Both the position numbers and the translations under genes were made by a program. The notes below the pieces were generated by a model that saw only the letters and a list, made by a program, of their open reading frames with translations, searched no databases and was not told the DNA's origin. This document shows positions 46,476 to 56,359 of a stretch of 64,000 nucleotides of DNA, piece by piece. Source of the DNA: Geomicrobium sp. JCM 19038 (lineage in GTDB: Bacteria; Bacillota; Bacilli; Bacillales; Marinococcaceae); the NCBI RefSeq assembly GCF_000698125.1, contig NZ_BAXA01000007.1:1-64000 (forward strand). Direction: 5' to 3'. How positions within the stretch are numbered: position 1 is the first letter of the stretch; each line of letters begins with the position of its first letter.

Positions 46476-47732
46476 CTAGAAGAAATCCATAAACACCTGA
46501 ACTGCAAGGACAGTGACGAGTCCGATGATTAGGACATTAATGGTGTTGCTTGCCGTCGTGTTTTTGAATTGTCCCATGCGATCTTTCTTGTTCGTTAAGA
46601 TGAACAAGACGACGGTGAGGATCGGTAATAATAATCCGTTTATCGCTTGGGCAGATATAATGAGTTCAATTGGTGAACCGCCGAACAGCCAAACGAGTGC
46701 AATCGGGATCATGCCGGTCACGATGAGGATCATGCGATTTACTTTTGCACTTGGATCTTCGGAACGCTTGAAGGCATGTCCGAACAACATCGGTTGCACC
46801 GTTAAGTTAAATAGTCCGGATGAAAACCCTGCGGTCCATAAACCGACGGCAAAGAAGATGGTCGCAAATGAGCCGAGAATTGGCGTGAGTTGAACGGCCA
46901 TATCACCTGCACTTGCGATCGTTTGACCAGACCCATAAAACGCAGATGCTGAAGAAAGTAATATTGCAACTGAGATGAGTGCGAGTAACGTAAAGTTAAT
47001 TTTTAAATCGTTAAATGAAAGTCTTCGAATTTGTTCTTTTGAATACGATGAGGAACGGTATTTGTTCTTCGTGAAGCCAGATAGTGCCACTAGCGTATTC
47101 GGCACGAGAATTGTTGCCACTAAGGCAAGAATGATCAAGATGTTGCCTTGTGGAATGGAGAACGTGAACCCCTGGCTTACTGTACTACCGGAACCGGGTA
47201 AAGCAACAAGTGCAGTAAGACAAAATGTAAGGACGAGCATAACCATGACAATTCGGTTAATGTTCTCAAGCACTTTGTACACGCCAAACCAAGCAATGCT
47301 CATGGCCATTACAGATAACAGCGAGACCCAGGCGAGCATCGGAATAGAAGGAAACAGCAAATTCATCGCCATAGAAGCTCCGATGAAATTACCAGCTTGA
47401 AACGCAAGTGCCCCGAGCCATAAACCAAAAAAAATTGCTTTTGACCAGAAAACACTCACTTCGTCACGTATGCCCTCAAGGACACTAGTCCCAGTGGCAA
47501 TCGTCCAATTGATGACGGGTCGTTGAATGAAATACCCGACAAGACAAGCGATCACAAGAATCCAAGCGACTTGAAAGCCAAGTTCTGCCCCAGCAACAGA
47601 TACGGTTGTCACGGTTCCTGGGCCGATAATGCATGCAGCTACAATTGCGCCAGGTCCCCAAGACTTCCACCACGGTAGTGTAGTGGTTTGTACAGGCTTT
47701 GCAGTCACAGTTTCTCTCATCACATTAGACAT
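46476..47732 (-). CDS. Nramp-related transporter with altered metal-site motifs
   Basis: A 418-aa membrane protein with about 11 helices and the Nramp (LeuT-like) fold. Recognisable segments: WKSWGPGAIVAACIIGPGTVTTVSVAGAELGF at helix 1, FIQRPVINWTIATGTSVLEGIRD, and VATILVPNTLVALSG at helix 6. Canonical Nramps have DPGN in helix 1 and MPH in helix 6 as metal ligands; here these read GPGT (37-40) and VPNT (210-213), so Asp and Met ligands are absent. It may carry Mg2+ or an organic solute instead of Mn/Fe, which is inference. ATG with AGGGAGTG. No metal riboswitch or MntR box seen upstream. Confidence 0.85.
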   Translation of the reverse strand: MSNVMRETVTAKPVQTTTLPWWKSWGPGAIVAACIIGPGTVTTVSVAGAELGFQVAWILVIACLVGYFIQRPVINWTIATGTSVLEGIRDEVSVFWSKAIFFGLWLGALAFQAGNFIGASMAMNLLFPSIPMLAWVSLLSVMAMSIAWFGVYKVLENINRIVMVMLVLTFCLTALVALPGSGSTVSQGFTFSIPQGNILIILALVATILVPNTLVALSGFTKNKYRSSSYSKEQIRRLSFNDLKINFTLLALISVAILLSSASAFYGSGQTIASAGDMAVQLTPILGSFATIFFAVGLWTAGFSSGLFNLTVQPMLFGHAFKRSEDPSAKVNRMILIVTGMIPIALVWLFGGSPIELIISAQAINGLLLPILTVVLFILTNKKDRMGQFKNTTASNTINVLIIGLVTVLAVQVFMDFF

Positions 47733-47967
47733 AGCGACACACTCCCTTTTTGTATTGGGTGATTGTATCAGGGAATTAGCAATCGGTTGGTATTTTTGTA
47801 AGGTTTTCTACAGGAATGTTTTTATCAGGAATTCATGAAAAATCAGTAATCTTTTGTTAAAATAATGGAAAATAAAAAATATTTAGATCGAAACTATGAA
47901 AGACTTAGACGTAAGTAAAGAACAAGCAGTAAAAAGCTGAGTGATCAATTTTTTTGAGGAGGGACGG

Positions 47968-48680
47968 ATGCAACCTTATACGTTGACAGCGAGTAAAGTA
48001 ACCGATGAGACGAAGGAAAAACCTTACCAAGTCATAATTTCAATCACCTTTCATGATGATCAATTTTATGAGAAGATATTTGAATTCTTACAGAAGAAAC
48101 CACGGCTTTTTGTCGTACATCGTGAGCGTGTTCGCTATGCACTTGGCACAAATAAAGAGTGTAAATATGCCTTTGACGTCGTGTATCAAAAGTCACAGTA
48201 TGAGTATACGGACCAGACATTATTGGATTTCTTTACAGAGCAGGAATGGCTTTATTCGTTTGATGACGTACAAATGCAAGAGGAGTTTTTAGAAGAGGGG
48301 ATGAACGAGTTAGACAAATTCTTACTAAAGGCTAAGTCTTTAGTAGAAGCGAAACGATCCATAGATAACGAGAAACAGAGTCGTACCTCTGCTGATCGAC
48401 GTTGGCGACGGCTGAGATGGTTCGTATATGTCGGTGGTTTTGGAGGGATGTTAGCTGTAGCTATATTTTAGATTCCCGCCCAGATCTAGCGAGCTACATT
48501 CAACAGAATCATATATGGTTACCTATTTTATTCCTCATCTTGATTTCAACAATGCTGGTCTTAATGGCATTAATGGAAATTCGAATTAGCCGGGGATCAC
48601 TGGATAAGAAAACGGTTTTCACCACGACCGGAGTTATTCTTGGACTTCTTGCGTTTTTCAGTCTAGCTAATTTTATATAA
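47968..48680 (+). CDS. Unknown protein with cytosolic N-terminus and C-terminal helices (frameshifted)
   Basis: After restoring a missing T near 48466 the product is 237 aa. Residues 1-130 are soluble (PYQVIISITFHDDQFYEKIFEFLQKKPRLF in brief; many aromatic and acidic residues). A helical linker follows (KSLVEAKRSIDNEKQSRT), then three membrane helices starting at RWFVYVGGFGGMLAVAIF. ATG 47968 has a strong GAGGAGGGA, better than GTG 47941. I recognise no family and assign no function. It ends at a strong bidirectional terminator. Confidence 0.7.
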
Positions 48681-48701
48681 GTTAAAGCTCTACTCATAGT
48701 T

Positions 48702-48751
48702 ACCAATCAACCCCATCGACCACCTGATTAAGTGGTCGATGGTTGATTGGT
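48702..48751. terminator. Bidirectional terminator
   Basis: A 20-bp near-perfect stem (48702-48723 with 48732-48751) lies between the unknown membrane protein and the convergent flippase gene, followed by TGTTTA. Confidence 0.8.
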
Positions 48752-48772
48752 TGTTTATCTTAAATTCCACCG

Positions 48773-50101
48773 TCACGAAGGCAGTGCTTCTTGCCGCCCC
48801 ATCATGACGTTTAATCCGAGCTTTTTACAGATCGTTACATAGTGAAGCAATGTGAGTAAGACAGCGCCCATGTTCATTCCGAGTATGATACCGTCCATTT
48901 GCAAGCTTTGCATGGAGCCGAGGACGATCATTAAGACAAAGGAAATGCTCGTCGAGTACAAGGAGTGAATGAACGCGTCTTTCACTAAACCAATACCGAT
49001 GAGATAAGCTTGGAGCGGTGTGGCAAAGTATTGGAAGATAAAGTAAGGGACGAGTATTTGCAAATAAATGTGAGCCGAAGATGCTTCAAAGAACAAGTTC
49101 GTAATTGGTTCTGCAAAGGCATAGAACATGAGAACGACTGGCGCACCGTAAAAAACGGTTACGATCATTGATAGTTTCAAATAGTGGTGCAATGTCGCGA
49201 AGTCTTTTCGTTCATACGCGTCAGCAACGATCGGGATGAGCACGATCAGTAACGCATGGGCGATAAACGCTGGAAAGAAGCCGACGGTGAATGCAATTCC
49301 TGCGAGCTTTCCGTACTCAACAACGGCGATGCTTTCAATCATGCCTGCGTTTCCGAGTGCCCAAGTAATCAGGAACGGCTTAATGGCAAAGGATGCGGAA
49401 TGAAAGATTCTAAGACCGGTCGTAGGAATGGAGACGGCAAGTAATTTCTGTCGTACTTCTTTTCCAGTGAGGGTTGTCTGCCTCACGGATTTTATCTTCT
49501 TCATATTAAAAATGAACACAACCATTAAGTAACCTAACACGAGTAATTCACTTAATTTTAAAGCAAGCAGTGCCATGAAAATCGCAACATCGCTGTCAAA
49601 AGAAAATAATCGGAAGACGATCAGGAGACCAACGAGTTGTAGTGATCGCTTCATCAGATTGGCGATTGCAATCTTTGTTGTCTTCTGGGCACCGATTAAA
49701 TAGCCCTTTACAACGGCAGAGAACGTAATGATTGGAATAAGAAGAAGAAGCATCCATTGAATTCCTACGTGGTACGTATGAAAGACAGGGAGTAAAGGTA
49801 AAATCCATGATGCGATGAACATCATGACAACAGCCCAAAGCGATGCCAATTTCAGTGCATGTTTAAGAACGCTCCAGTGGTACGTTGGTTCCTTCTCTGC
49901 AATGAGCTTTGAGATCGATACGGGCAATTCAATATTTGAAAGTACAACAACGAAAAGAATGGTTGGCAGAATGGCCATGTACAACCCGAAAGCTTCATCG
50001 CCAAGTTCACGAGCCAGTACAACATTAATAAACAGTTCTAAGCACTCACCAACAAATGCTGCGAGTGAGAGCACGAGTAAGCCACGAAAAAACGTATTCA
50101 C
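48773..50101 (-). CDS. Polysaccharide flippase, SpoVB/MOP superfamily
   Basis: A 442-aa membrane protein with about 12-14 helices: FRGLLVLSLAAFVGECLELFINVVLARELGDEAFGLY (family N-terminus), GYLIGAQKTTKIAIANLMKRSLQ and SIPTTGLRIFHSASFAIKP (repeat of the MOP fold). SpoVB-like proteins flip lipid-linked saccharides. GTG start with GGAAGGTG. It neighbours a sigma factor gene and a divergent polysaccharide operon, so it probably exports that polymer's precursor; related proteins in other contexts serve peptidoglycan. Confidence 0.87.
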   Translation of the reverse strand: MNTFFRGLLVLSLAAFVGECLELFINVVLARELGDEAFGLYMAILPTILFVVVLSNIELPVSISKLIAEKEPTYHWSVLKHALKLASLWAVVMMFIASWILPLLPVFHTYHVGIQWMLLLLIPIITFSAVVKGYLIGAQKTTKIAIANLMKRSLQLVGLLIVFRLFSFDSDVAIFMALLALKLSELLVLGYLMVVFIFNMKKIKSVRQTTLTGKEVRQKLLAVSIPTTGLRIFHSASFAIKPFLITWALGNAGMIESIAVVEYGKLAGIAFTVGFFPAFIAHALLIVLIPIVADAYERKDFATLHHYLKLSMIVTVFYGAPVVLMFYAFAEPITNLFFEASSAHIYLQILVPYFIFQYFATPLQAYLIGIGLVKDAFIHSLYSTSISFVLMIVLGSMQSLQMDGIILGMNMGAVLLTLLHYVTICKKLGLNVMMGRQEALPS

Positions 50102-50199
50102 CGAAACACCTTCCTTCTCCTACTTAATATGTATGAGACAAGGTGTGGAAATATGGGTGTAAATGATCGACAGATTTACTGATGAAATCACTTCATACG

Positions 50200-50233
50200 A
50201 AAGAGTCCCTTTGAAATGCAAAGGGACTCTTTT
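50200..50233. terminator. Terminator between sigma factor and flippase genes
   Basis: A 14-bp perfect stem (50200-50213 with 50219-50232). On the minus strand it follows the sigma factor stop directly, so sigma factor and flippase are probably separate units. Confidence 0.8.
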
Positions 50234-50234
50234 G

Positions 50235-50731
50235 TCATTTTAGAACGTTTTGAAGCCGTGCAATCGCCCGCTTCCGCCAGTCTTTGACTGCGGAAACAGA
50301 CACCCTGTATTTCTTTGCAATCATGCGAGGGGGCAGATCGTTGACGCAATGTTCATACGCCCATATGCGTTCTTTGTCGCTGAGAAGCGAGAGGTAATGC
50401 CCAAAATCATCCACTGTGTATCTGTCTGTTGCGTGGCCACGCTCTTCATATGTTTCTTGGAAGTCGGTAGGCATGTTATGGCCTGATAGGTGTACTCACT
50501 TTTGAAGTACGTCAACAGTTCATAACTTACGCAAAGCTTAGCGTACGCCGGGAATGGTCCTTTCTCTGGATTGTGTGTTTCGTATGCTTTCCACAACGCC
50601 ATGTAACCTGCCTGCATTAGATCTTCATGGAAACCTCGGATCTGTGTGCGTTTAACAGAAGCTTTAATTAATGGGTTGTACTGATGATAGATTTCCTCGA
50701 AGTTGAATTGTTGACGGATCGACTTTGTCAC
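50235..50731 (-). CDS. Sigma-70 family RNA polymerase sigma factor (frameshifted)
   Basis: A 165-aa small sigma factor after restoring one base near 50480. Region 2: FEEIYHQYNPLIKASVKR, HEDLMQAGYMALWKAYE and PFPAYAKLCVSYELLTYFK. Region 4: LSLLSDKERIWAYEHCVNDLPPRMIAKKYRVSVSAVKDWRKRAIARLQ (read as SDKERIWAYE, then MIAKKYRVSVSAVKDWRKR). GTG at 50731 has GGAAGGA 7 bases upstream. It lies divergent from the YdaL-like operon, which it may transcribe; no anti-sigma gene is adjacent. An inverted repeat (ACTATA-N4-TATAGT) lies at 50785-50800 just upstream. Confidence 0.82.
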
Positions 50732-50784
50732 TGAAAAATCCTTCCAGTGGCGGATCCGCCGCAATTGTATTCCCTCGGGTTAAG

Positions 50785-50800
50785 ACTATAATACTATAGT
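50785..50800. promoter_or_regulatory. Inverted repeat in the sigma factor / polysaccharide divergent region
   Basis: ACTATA-N4-TATAGT is a perfect dyad 54 bases upstream of the sigma factor start. The 50765-51060 gap is very AT-rich; another TATAAT occurs near 50930 without a good -35. Promoters for the divergent genes must lie here, but I cannot assign them. Confidence 0.25.
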
Positions 50801-51060
50801 TTAATGACTTAAGTATATATTATCAGAAAATTTTATTAATAATGTGTTAGAATATCTACGAATTAATGATCGAAATGTAAAATATATGAATCTTTTACAA
50901 TATTAGTTATTCAATTCTAACTTATAGATATAATATACCTGGTGTTCTAGTAAATTATTACTTGTTTATTAGGGCTATTATCTACACGGAACAGTTGAAT
51001 GGCTCTCTATACCATTAAGAGACACTCATTATATGGAAAAAAGTGAGGGGGATCGTTGTT

Positions 51061-52821
51061 GTGCGTAAGAAATTATCACATCAGATTAGTAACGTTTTAA
51101 CCGTGATAAGTCTATGTTTATTAACAATGTTTTTCTTTTATGAAGAATCAAAAGCAGTAGAGAATCTTCTCCATCACAGTGAAGACCGACAAGTGGTGGT
51201 TTTCTATTCTTCTGCTACTGGGGAGATAGATGAACACCAACGCTTATTAGACATGGCCCTTCATTCGTTTACAAACGATGTACTCTGGGTACCGATTGAA
51301 CATGCCAAAAGAGAGCATTTCCAAAATAAGACGCATCTTGTTTATTACGGTCAAACTATTACGAGTATTCCTCCTGAAATGAATCAATGGGTTCAAGAGT
51401 TTGACGGAGAAGTGTTAGCTATAGGGTACAATGTTCATCCTTTTTCTGAAGTCTTTAATTTTATTGAGGTCGGTTTCCCACAAACCATTACTGAATTGTT
51501 TGTGAATGAGGATTATGAGTCCAGGCACGAAACATACCCTGTGCCGGTTTTGAATGTTTCAGTAGGTCGGAATCAAACTGTAGATATCCATAGTAGTGGG
51601 GGAGACGGGTCACGTCATTTTCCGATGTATGTGCAAAAAGACCAGTATCACTATTTTGCCTCACCTAGAATTGATAAGCCTTTCTCTATCTATTTTTCAA
51701 ACGTGTTAGTTGAATTTTTTAATCATGATTACCGAGACAATCATTATGGCTATCTACGATTAGAGGACATACATCCCCTCGTTAATCCTGAGCACCTTAT
51801 GGCGATTGCGGAAGAATTAAAACATCTTGAAATCCCATATATGATGGCTGTTATTCCTGTATATACACATCCAGAGACAGGTAGGCAATATCATTTCAGT
51901 GATTCTCCTGAGGTGTTAGAGGCATTGTTGTATATGCAAGATCACGGAGGAAGTGTTGTATTACACGGATACACTCATCAATTTAGACAAAGCGAAACAG
52001 GAGAAGGCTTTGAGTTTTGGGATGTAGAGAATGAGATGCCTATCTATCATGATGCCGATACAGAAGATCCAGTTTTGTATGAAGAAGAGGACTTTATCAA
52101 TCCTAGCGATTATGACGATTATGTAGAGCAGAATCATACCTTCGAACGTGAATACATTGAATCGCGCATTACAAGGGGAGTTCAAGAGCTCGTGAATTTT
52201 GGTCTTTATCCGTTAGCATTTGAAGCTCCGCATTATACGATGTCGCAGCACGGTTATGAAGTGTTATCTGATTACTTCTCCACGTATGTTGGTCAATTAC
52301 AACTAAGTGATGAAAAATGGGAGATCATGGATACCACACCATTACCAACAACGCCTGATTTTTTGCACGGAATGACGTTATTACCAGAAACAATTGGTTA
52401 TGTGCAACCAGATGCGGAGCAACCTGTGCAAAACGTTATGAATGAGGTCGAGTTCTATCAATCAGTGGACAGTAGTTTAATCGGTGGGTTTTACCATCCA
52501 TATATAGAATTAAAGTATTTTGATGATTTTAGTGACGAATTATTGAAGCGAGAAGATATTACATGGATCGATCTAAAAGACTATCAAAATCATGTAGAGG
52601 TTGAGCATGTAACGATTCAAAGTGGAGAAGGAGAAATTGAAGTAGAGATTGACCGAACGAAATTGTTAACCACATCAATAGAATTTCCTGCCTACCATTT
52701 AAGAAACTTGGCACAAAGTTATGCTTGGGTGATAGCGGGAATTAGTGGAGGAACTGTGTTCGTGTTTATAGGATTAATATTCTTCCAAGTAATTAGGAGA
52801 AAAATTAGAGAGGAAGATTAG
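51061..52821 (+). CDS. DUF2334 polysaccharide deacetylase-like protein (YdaL-like)
   Basis: A 586-aa membrane-anchored outside protein. N-terminal helix about 10-30; C-terminal helix about 555-580 followed by a basic tail. The DUF2334 core resembles NodB-type deacetylases: YGYLRLEDIHPLVNPEHL (Asp), YMMAVIPVY, VVLHGYTHQF (HxxxxH-like metal region) and PLAFEAPHYTMS. B. subtilis YdaL, in the ydaJKLMN polysaccharide operon, is the closest match in type and context. GTG at 51061 has GAGGGGGAT 7 bases upstream; the GTG at 51043 lacks a ribosome binding site. First gene of a four-gene operon. Confidence 0.83.
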   Translation: MRKKLSHQISNVLTVISLCLLTMFFFYEESKAVENLLHHSEDRQVVVFYSSATGEIDEHQRLLDMALHSFTNDVLWVPIEHAKREHFQNKTHLVYYGQTITSIPPEMNQWVQEFDGEVLAIGYNVHPFSEVFNFIEVGFPQTITELFVNEDYESRHETYPVPVLNVSVGRNQTVDIHSSGGDGSRHFPMYVQKDQYHYFASPRIDKPFSIYFSNVLVEFFNHDYRDNHYGYLRLEDIHPLVNPEHLMAIAEELKHLEIPYMMAVIPVYTHPETGRQYHFSDSPEVLEALLYMQDHGGSVVLHGYTHQFRQSETGEGFEFWDVENEMPIYHDADTEDPVLYEEEDFINPSDYDDYVEQNHTFEREYIESRITRGVQELVNFGLYPLAFEAPHYTMSQHGYEVLSDYFSTYVGQLQLSDEKWEIMDTTPLPTTPDFLHGMTLLPETIGYVQPDAEQPVQNVMNEVEFYQSVDSSLIGGFYHPYIELKYFDDFSDELLKREDITWIDLKDYQNHVEVEHVTIQSGEGEIEVEIDRTKLLTTSIEFPAYHLRNLAQSYAWVIAGISGGTVFVFIGLIFFQVIRRKIREED

Positions 52822-52826
52822 ACTTC

Positions 52827-54103
52827 ATGGCGGATTTGATACTCTATGTCTCGTTGTTGATCATTTGGTCAAGCTTGCTGTATCACTTGTTTCTAATGGT
52901 AGGTGGATACTGTTATTATTGGCAGCACTTTAGAATTGTCCATCAATGGCAAAAAAAGTCACTCCAAAAACCTGTCGTTAGTATTCTCATACCCGCACAT
53001 AACGAAGAAGTAGTCATCCGAGATACGCTTTCTGCAATGGTAAAGCTTAACTATCCTAAAGACAAATTAGAGATCATTGTAATTAACGATCTATCTACAG
53101 ATCAAACAGGAGCAATTGTTGATGAATTTTCGAAAGAGTATTCATTTGTTAAAGCCGTTCATACTAAAAAGCCTTTTGGTGGAAAAGGGAAATCTGGAGC
53201 TTTAAATCAAGGGTTAAAAAACTCCCAAGGTGAAGTCATTGTTGTCTATGATGCAGATAATCAGCCTGAACCTAATGCTTTGCATTATCTTGTGATGGGG
53301 CTAATTAACGATCAATCGGCAGGTGCCGTAGTTGGGAAGTTCGTGTTGTAAACGCAAAGAAAAATTTATTAACGAGATTTATTAATATTGAGACGTTAAC
53401 GTTTCAATGGCTGGCACAGGCAGGTCGTTGGTATTGGTTTAAAGTTGCCACAATACCAGGAACGAATTTTGCTATTCGGCGTTCATTGCTGAAGGAACTT
53501 GACGGCTGGGATGAGAAGGCGCTGTCAGAGGATACAGAACTTAGTTTTCGTGTGTATGAAAGTGGATATCACATTCGCTTTTTCCCTGAAGGAGTGACGT
53601 GGGAGCAAGAACCTGAGACGTTAAAAGTCTGGTGGAAGCAACGAACGAGGTGGGCACGGGGGAATCTATACGTAATTGGAAAGTATTTGTTCCGTGTAAC
53701 AGAATTAAAAAGCAAACGAGTGATGCTTGATTTATTGTATTTCATTTCCATTTATTTATTGTTTTTTGCAGGAATTTTATTATCTCACAGTTTGTTTGTG
53801 ACGAGTTTCGTCGTTGATTTGAATTTGACAATCGGTTCGGTTTCTTTCCTTTTAATTTTTATAGGGTTTCTTGTTTTTGTTACACAAGTCTGTCTCGCTC
53901 TTAGCTTAGAACAAAACCAATTAACGAGTAAGAACGTGATGACGGTTGCGTTAATGTATATCATCTACTCACAAATGTGGATATTCCTCGTCATCTATGC
54001 TAGCGGTTTGGAAATAAAGAGGGTGATGTTTAAGCAAGAAGCAAGGTGGTATAAAACGGAGCGATTTAATTCCAAATCTAAAGGTCAAAAGGAGATTGAC
54101 TAA
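52827..54103 (+). CDS. Membrane glycosyltransferase family 2, polysaccharide synthase (YdaM-like, frameshifted)
   Basis: A processive-type GT2 of 425 aa after restoring one C near 53341 (CC read as C). N-terminal helix, SILIPAHNEEVVIRDTL, VINDLSTDQTG, YDADNQPEPNAL (DxD), ALSEDTELSFRV (catalytic ED), then QRTRWARGNLYV (QxxRW), and four C-terminal helices. This motif set belongs to cellulose/poly-N-acetylglucosamine synthase relatives and to YdaM. It probably polymerises and exports a sugar chain. It is 5 bases behind the YdaL-like gene and overlaps the next start (TAATG). Confidence 0.88.
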
Positions 54104-55224
54104 TGAAAACAATGACAATATTCGGAACTAGACCAGAAGGAATAAAAATGGCACCGCTCGTACTTGAGCTTGAACGAGATGAGGAAATTGAGAATATTAT
54201 CGTGAATACTGCACAACATCGTGAAATGCTCGATCAAGTGTTGCAGTTGTTCGAGATTGTACCAAACTATGATCTTCAATCAATGGAGGTGGGTCAAACA
54301 TTAGAAGTACTAACTAATAAAATCATTTACGGAATATCAGAGCTATTAGAGAATGAACGACCCAACCTTGTGTATGTCCATGGAGATACGACTACCACAT
54401 TTGCAGCAGCCTATGCAGCATTTCTAAAAAAAATACCTGTTGCTCATGTGGAGGCGGGCCTTCGAACGAATACACTGCACTCACCATTTCCAGAGGAAGG
54501 CAACCGCAGGTTAGTGAGTCGAATTGCAACTGTACATTTCGCACCTACAATTGCGAATCGTGATGCGTTAGTTAATGAGAACATTAATGCAACTTCCATT
54601 CATGTAGTTGGTAATACAGTCATTGATGCACTACATTATATTCAAAAGCAAAACGTAGTGATGGATCGGTTCATTCAACCATTACTGCACAATAGGATGA
54701 AGACTATTCTTTTGACGACACATCGACGAGAAAATCTGAATGAACTGGAATCTGTGTTTGATGCAATCGAACATATTGTCACGTACGAGGAAAATGTACA
54801 AGTCATTTTTCCGGTTCATAAAAACCCTCACGTACAAGCAATTGCAAAGCGTAAGCTTGGAAGCGATATAAACATCCATCTTGTCGATCCTCTTGATTAT
54901 CAAACGTTTGTTCAAGTGATGATGAATGCCGATGTCATTGTTACCGACTCAGGAGGGATTCAAGAAGAAGCTCCAGCTATTGGAAAATCGGTCGTTGTAG
55001 TAAGGGAGACAACAGAACGACCAGAAGGAATTCTATCTGGACATTTACATTTAACCGGAACATCGAAAGAGAGGATTGTGGAGAGTATCAGACATATTTT
55101 ATCTCAAACAGAACATCGAACTACTTTACCAAATCCTTTTGGAAATGGTGATTCGGCCAAGAAGATTGTTGAAATAACAAAGAGGAAATATAGTGTTGCC
55201 AAAGTAAAGGAATTCGCCCATTGA
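54103..55224 (+). CDS. mnaA: UDP-N-acetylglucosamine 2-epimerase
   Basis: A 373-aa non-hydrolysing epimerase interconverting UDP-GlcNAc and UDP-ManNAc. Motifs: FGTRPEGIKMAPLVLELE, NTAQHREMLDQVL, VHGDTTTTFAAAYAAF, HVEAGLRTN, PFPEEGNRR, TTHRRENL, and VTDSGGIQEEAPAIGK. In a polysaccharide operon it provides UDP-ManNAc, suggesting a ManNAc-containing polymer, or it may share duty with a teichoic acid pathway. Start and stop overlap neighbours (TAATG, TGATG). Confidence 0.95.
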   Translation: MKTMTIFGTRPEGIKMAPLVLELERDEEIENIIVNTAQHREMLDQVLQLFEIVPNYDLQSMEVGQTLEVLTNKIIYGISELLENERPNLVYVHGDTTTTFAAAYAAFLKKIPVAHVEAGLRTNTLHSPFPEEGNRRLVSRIATVHFAPTIANRDALVNENINATSIHVVGNTVIDALHYIQKQNVVMDRFIQPLLHNRMKTILLTTHRRENLNELESVFDAIEHIVTYEENVQVIFPVHKNPHVQAIAKRKLGSDINIHLVDPLDYQTFVQVMMNADVIVTDSGGIQEEAPAIGKSVVVVRETTERPEGILSGHLHLTGTSKERIVESIRHILSQTEHRTTLPNPFGNGDSAKKIVEITKRKYSVAKVKEFAH

Positions 55225-56320
55225 TGTTATTCAGACGATCCAAGTGGATGCTGATGATGCTAGGGTTAAGCCTGGATTAGTGATGATCGGAGGATGCACT
55301 ATGAATAATGATGAACGCCCTATGACGGAGCGTTTCATCCATGAGTGGTTTTTGAATGATGACGGTACGTTTGCGACATATATTGTAGATGGAGATCAAC
55401 TGGATGAAGATCTTGTTGCTGGTCGAGAAGCATTGTCTGAGACAATTGGCTTGTTAATGGAGTATGCCTTACTGCGAGACGATCATTCATTATTCCAAGA
55501 GTACGTTGAAGACTTTGAAGAGTCATTTCTAGAAGAAGACGGGATGATCTACTGGAAGTTAACGCCAGGTGCTTCTGAACATGTTTCAACGAATGCGCTA
55601 ATTGATGATATTCGTATCGCCTATGCCTTTATGAATGCATATGAACGATATGGTGAAACTGAATATCGAGAAATTTCTCGTGTGATCACACACCAATTAA
55701 ATAGTCGTTATCAAGATGCTGAGGTTTATACGGACTTTTATGATACAAAGCATGACTATGCGTCATCTGTTATTACGCTTTCATATATTGATCGGTTTGC
55801 CTTAGAGATCCTTCATCATGATAATCAATTGGATGAAACACTTTACCAAAATACGATCCACATCCTTGAAGAAGCACCTATTCAGAACGGGTTTTATCCT
55901 AAATCATACAACGTAGAACAAGCTGAGTATGAATTTGATCAAGAGGTAAATATGGTTGATCAGATGATCATTGCCTATCATGAGTCAAAAGCTGGGATGA
56001 GATCAAATGAACTGCTCGACTTTATACGAGACGAGTTTGAGAGAAGGGGAGTTATTCACGGAATCTATGACCTGAAGACAAAAACACCACTTGTAGATTA
56101 TGAGTCTCCAGCATTATACGGATTTACGATTATGTATTTACTAGAAATTGAAGAGTACGAATTTGCGGAAAGTGTCTATGAACGAATGATACAGTTCCGA
56201 AATGAGGACACATCTGATCCCTATTACGGAGGTTACACGGTTATTAATGGAGATACTCATATTTTTGATAACCTTGTTCCATTACTGGCTGAGCAACAGT
56301 TGAAGAAAATCGGTATGTAA
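55224..56320 (+). CDS. GH8-like glycoside hydrolase lipoprotein (YdaJ-like, frameshifted in signal peptide)
   Basis: After restoring a G near 55274, the gene begins at ATG 55224, overlapping the mnaA stop, and encodes 365 aa. The new N-terminus is a lipoprotein signal: MLFRRSKWMLMMLGLSL, then VMIGGC with a proper lipobox. The mature part looks like the (alpha/alpha)6 fold of GH8: GREALSETIGLLMEYALL (catalytic Glu region), NALIDDIRIAYAFMNAYERYG (Asp region), DFYDTKHDYASSVITLSYID. B. subtilis YdaJ is a GH8-like lipoprotein in the same kind of operon. It probably trims the polymer outside the cell. Confidence 0.75.
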
Positions 56321-56359
56321 TGTACAACCGTCCATCGAAATGACCGACGGTTTAAGTGT

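Noticed and set aside
46450-47967. A manganese or magnesium riboswitch around the Nramp-like gene
   Set aside because: The upstream leader is short and AT-rich with no conserved yybP-ykoY or M-box elements that I could recognise.
51043-51061. GTG at 51043 as start of the YdaL-like gene
   Set aside because: It is part of the ribosome binding site region; GTG 51061 has the correct spacing from GAGGGGG.
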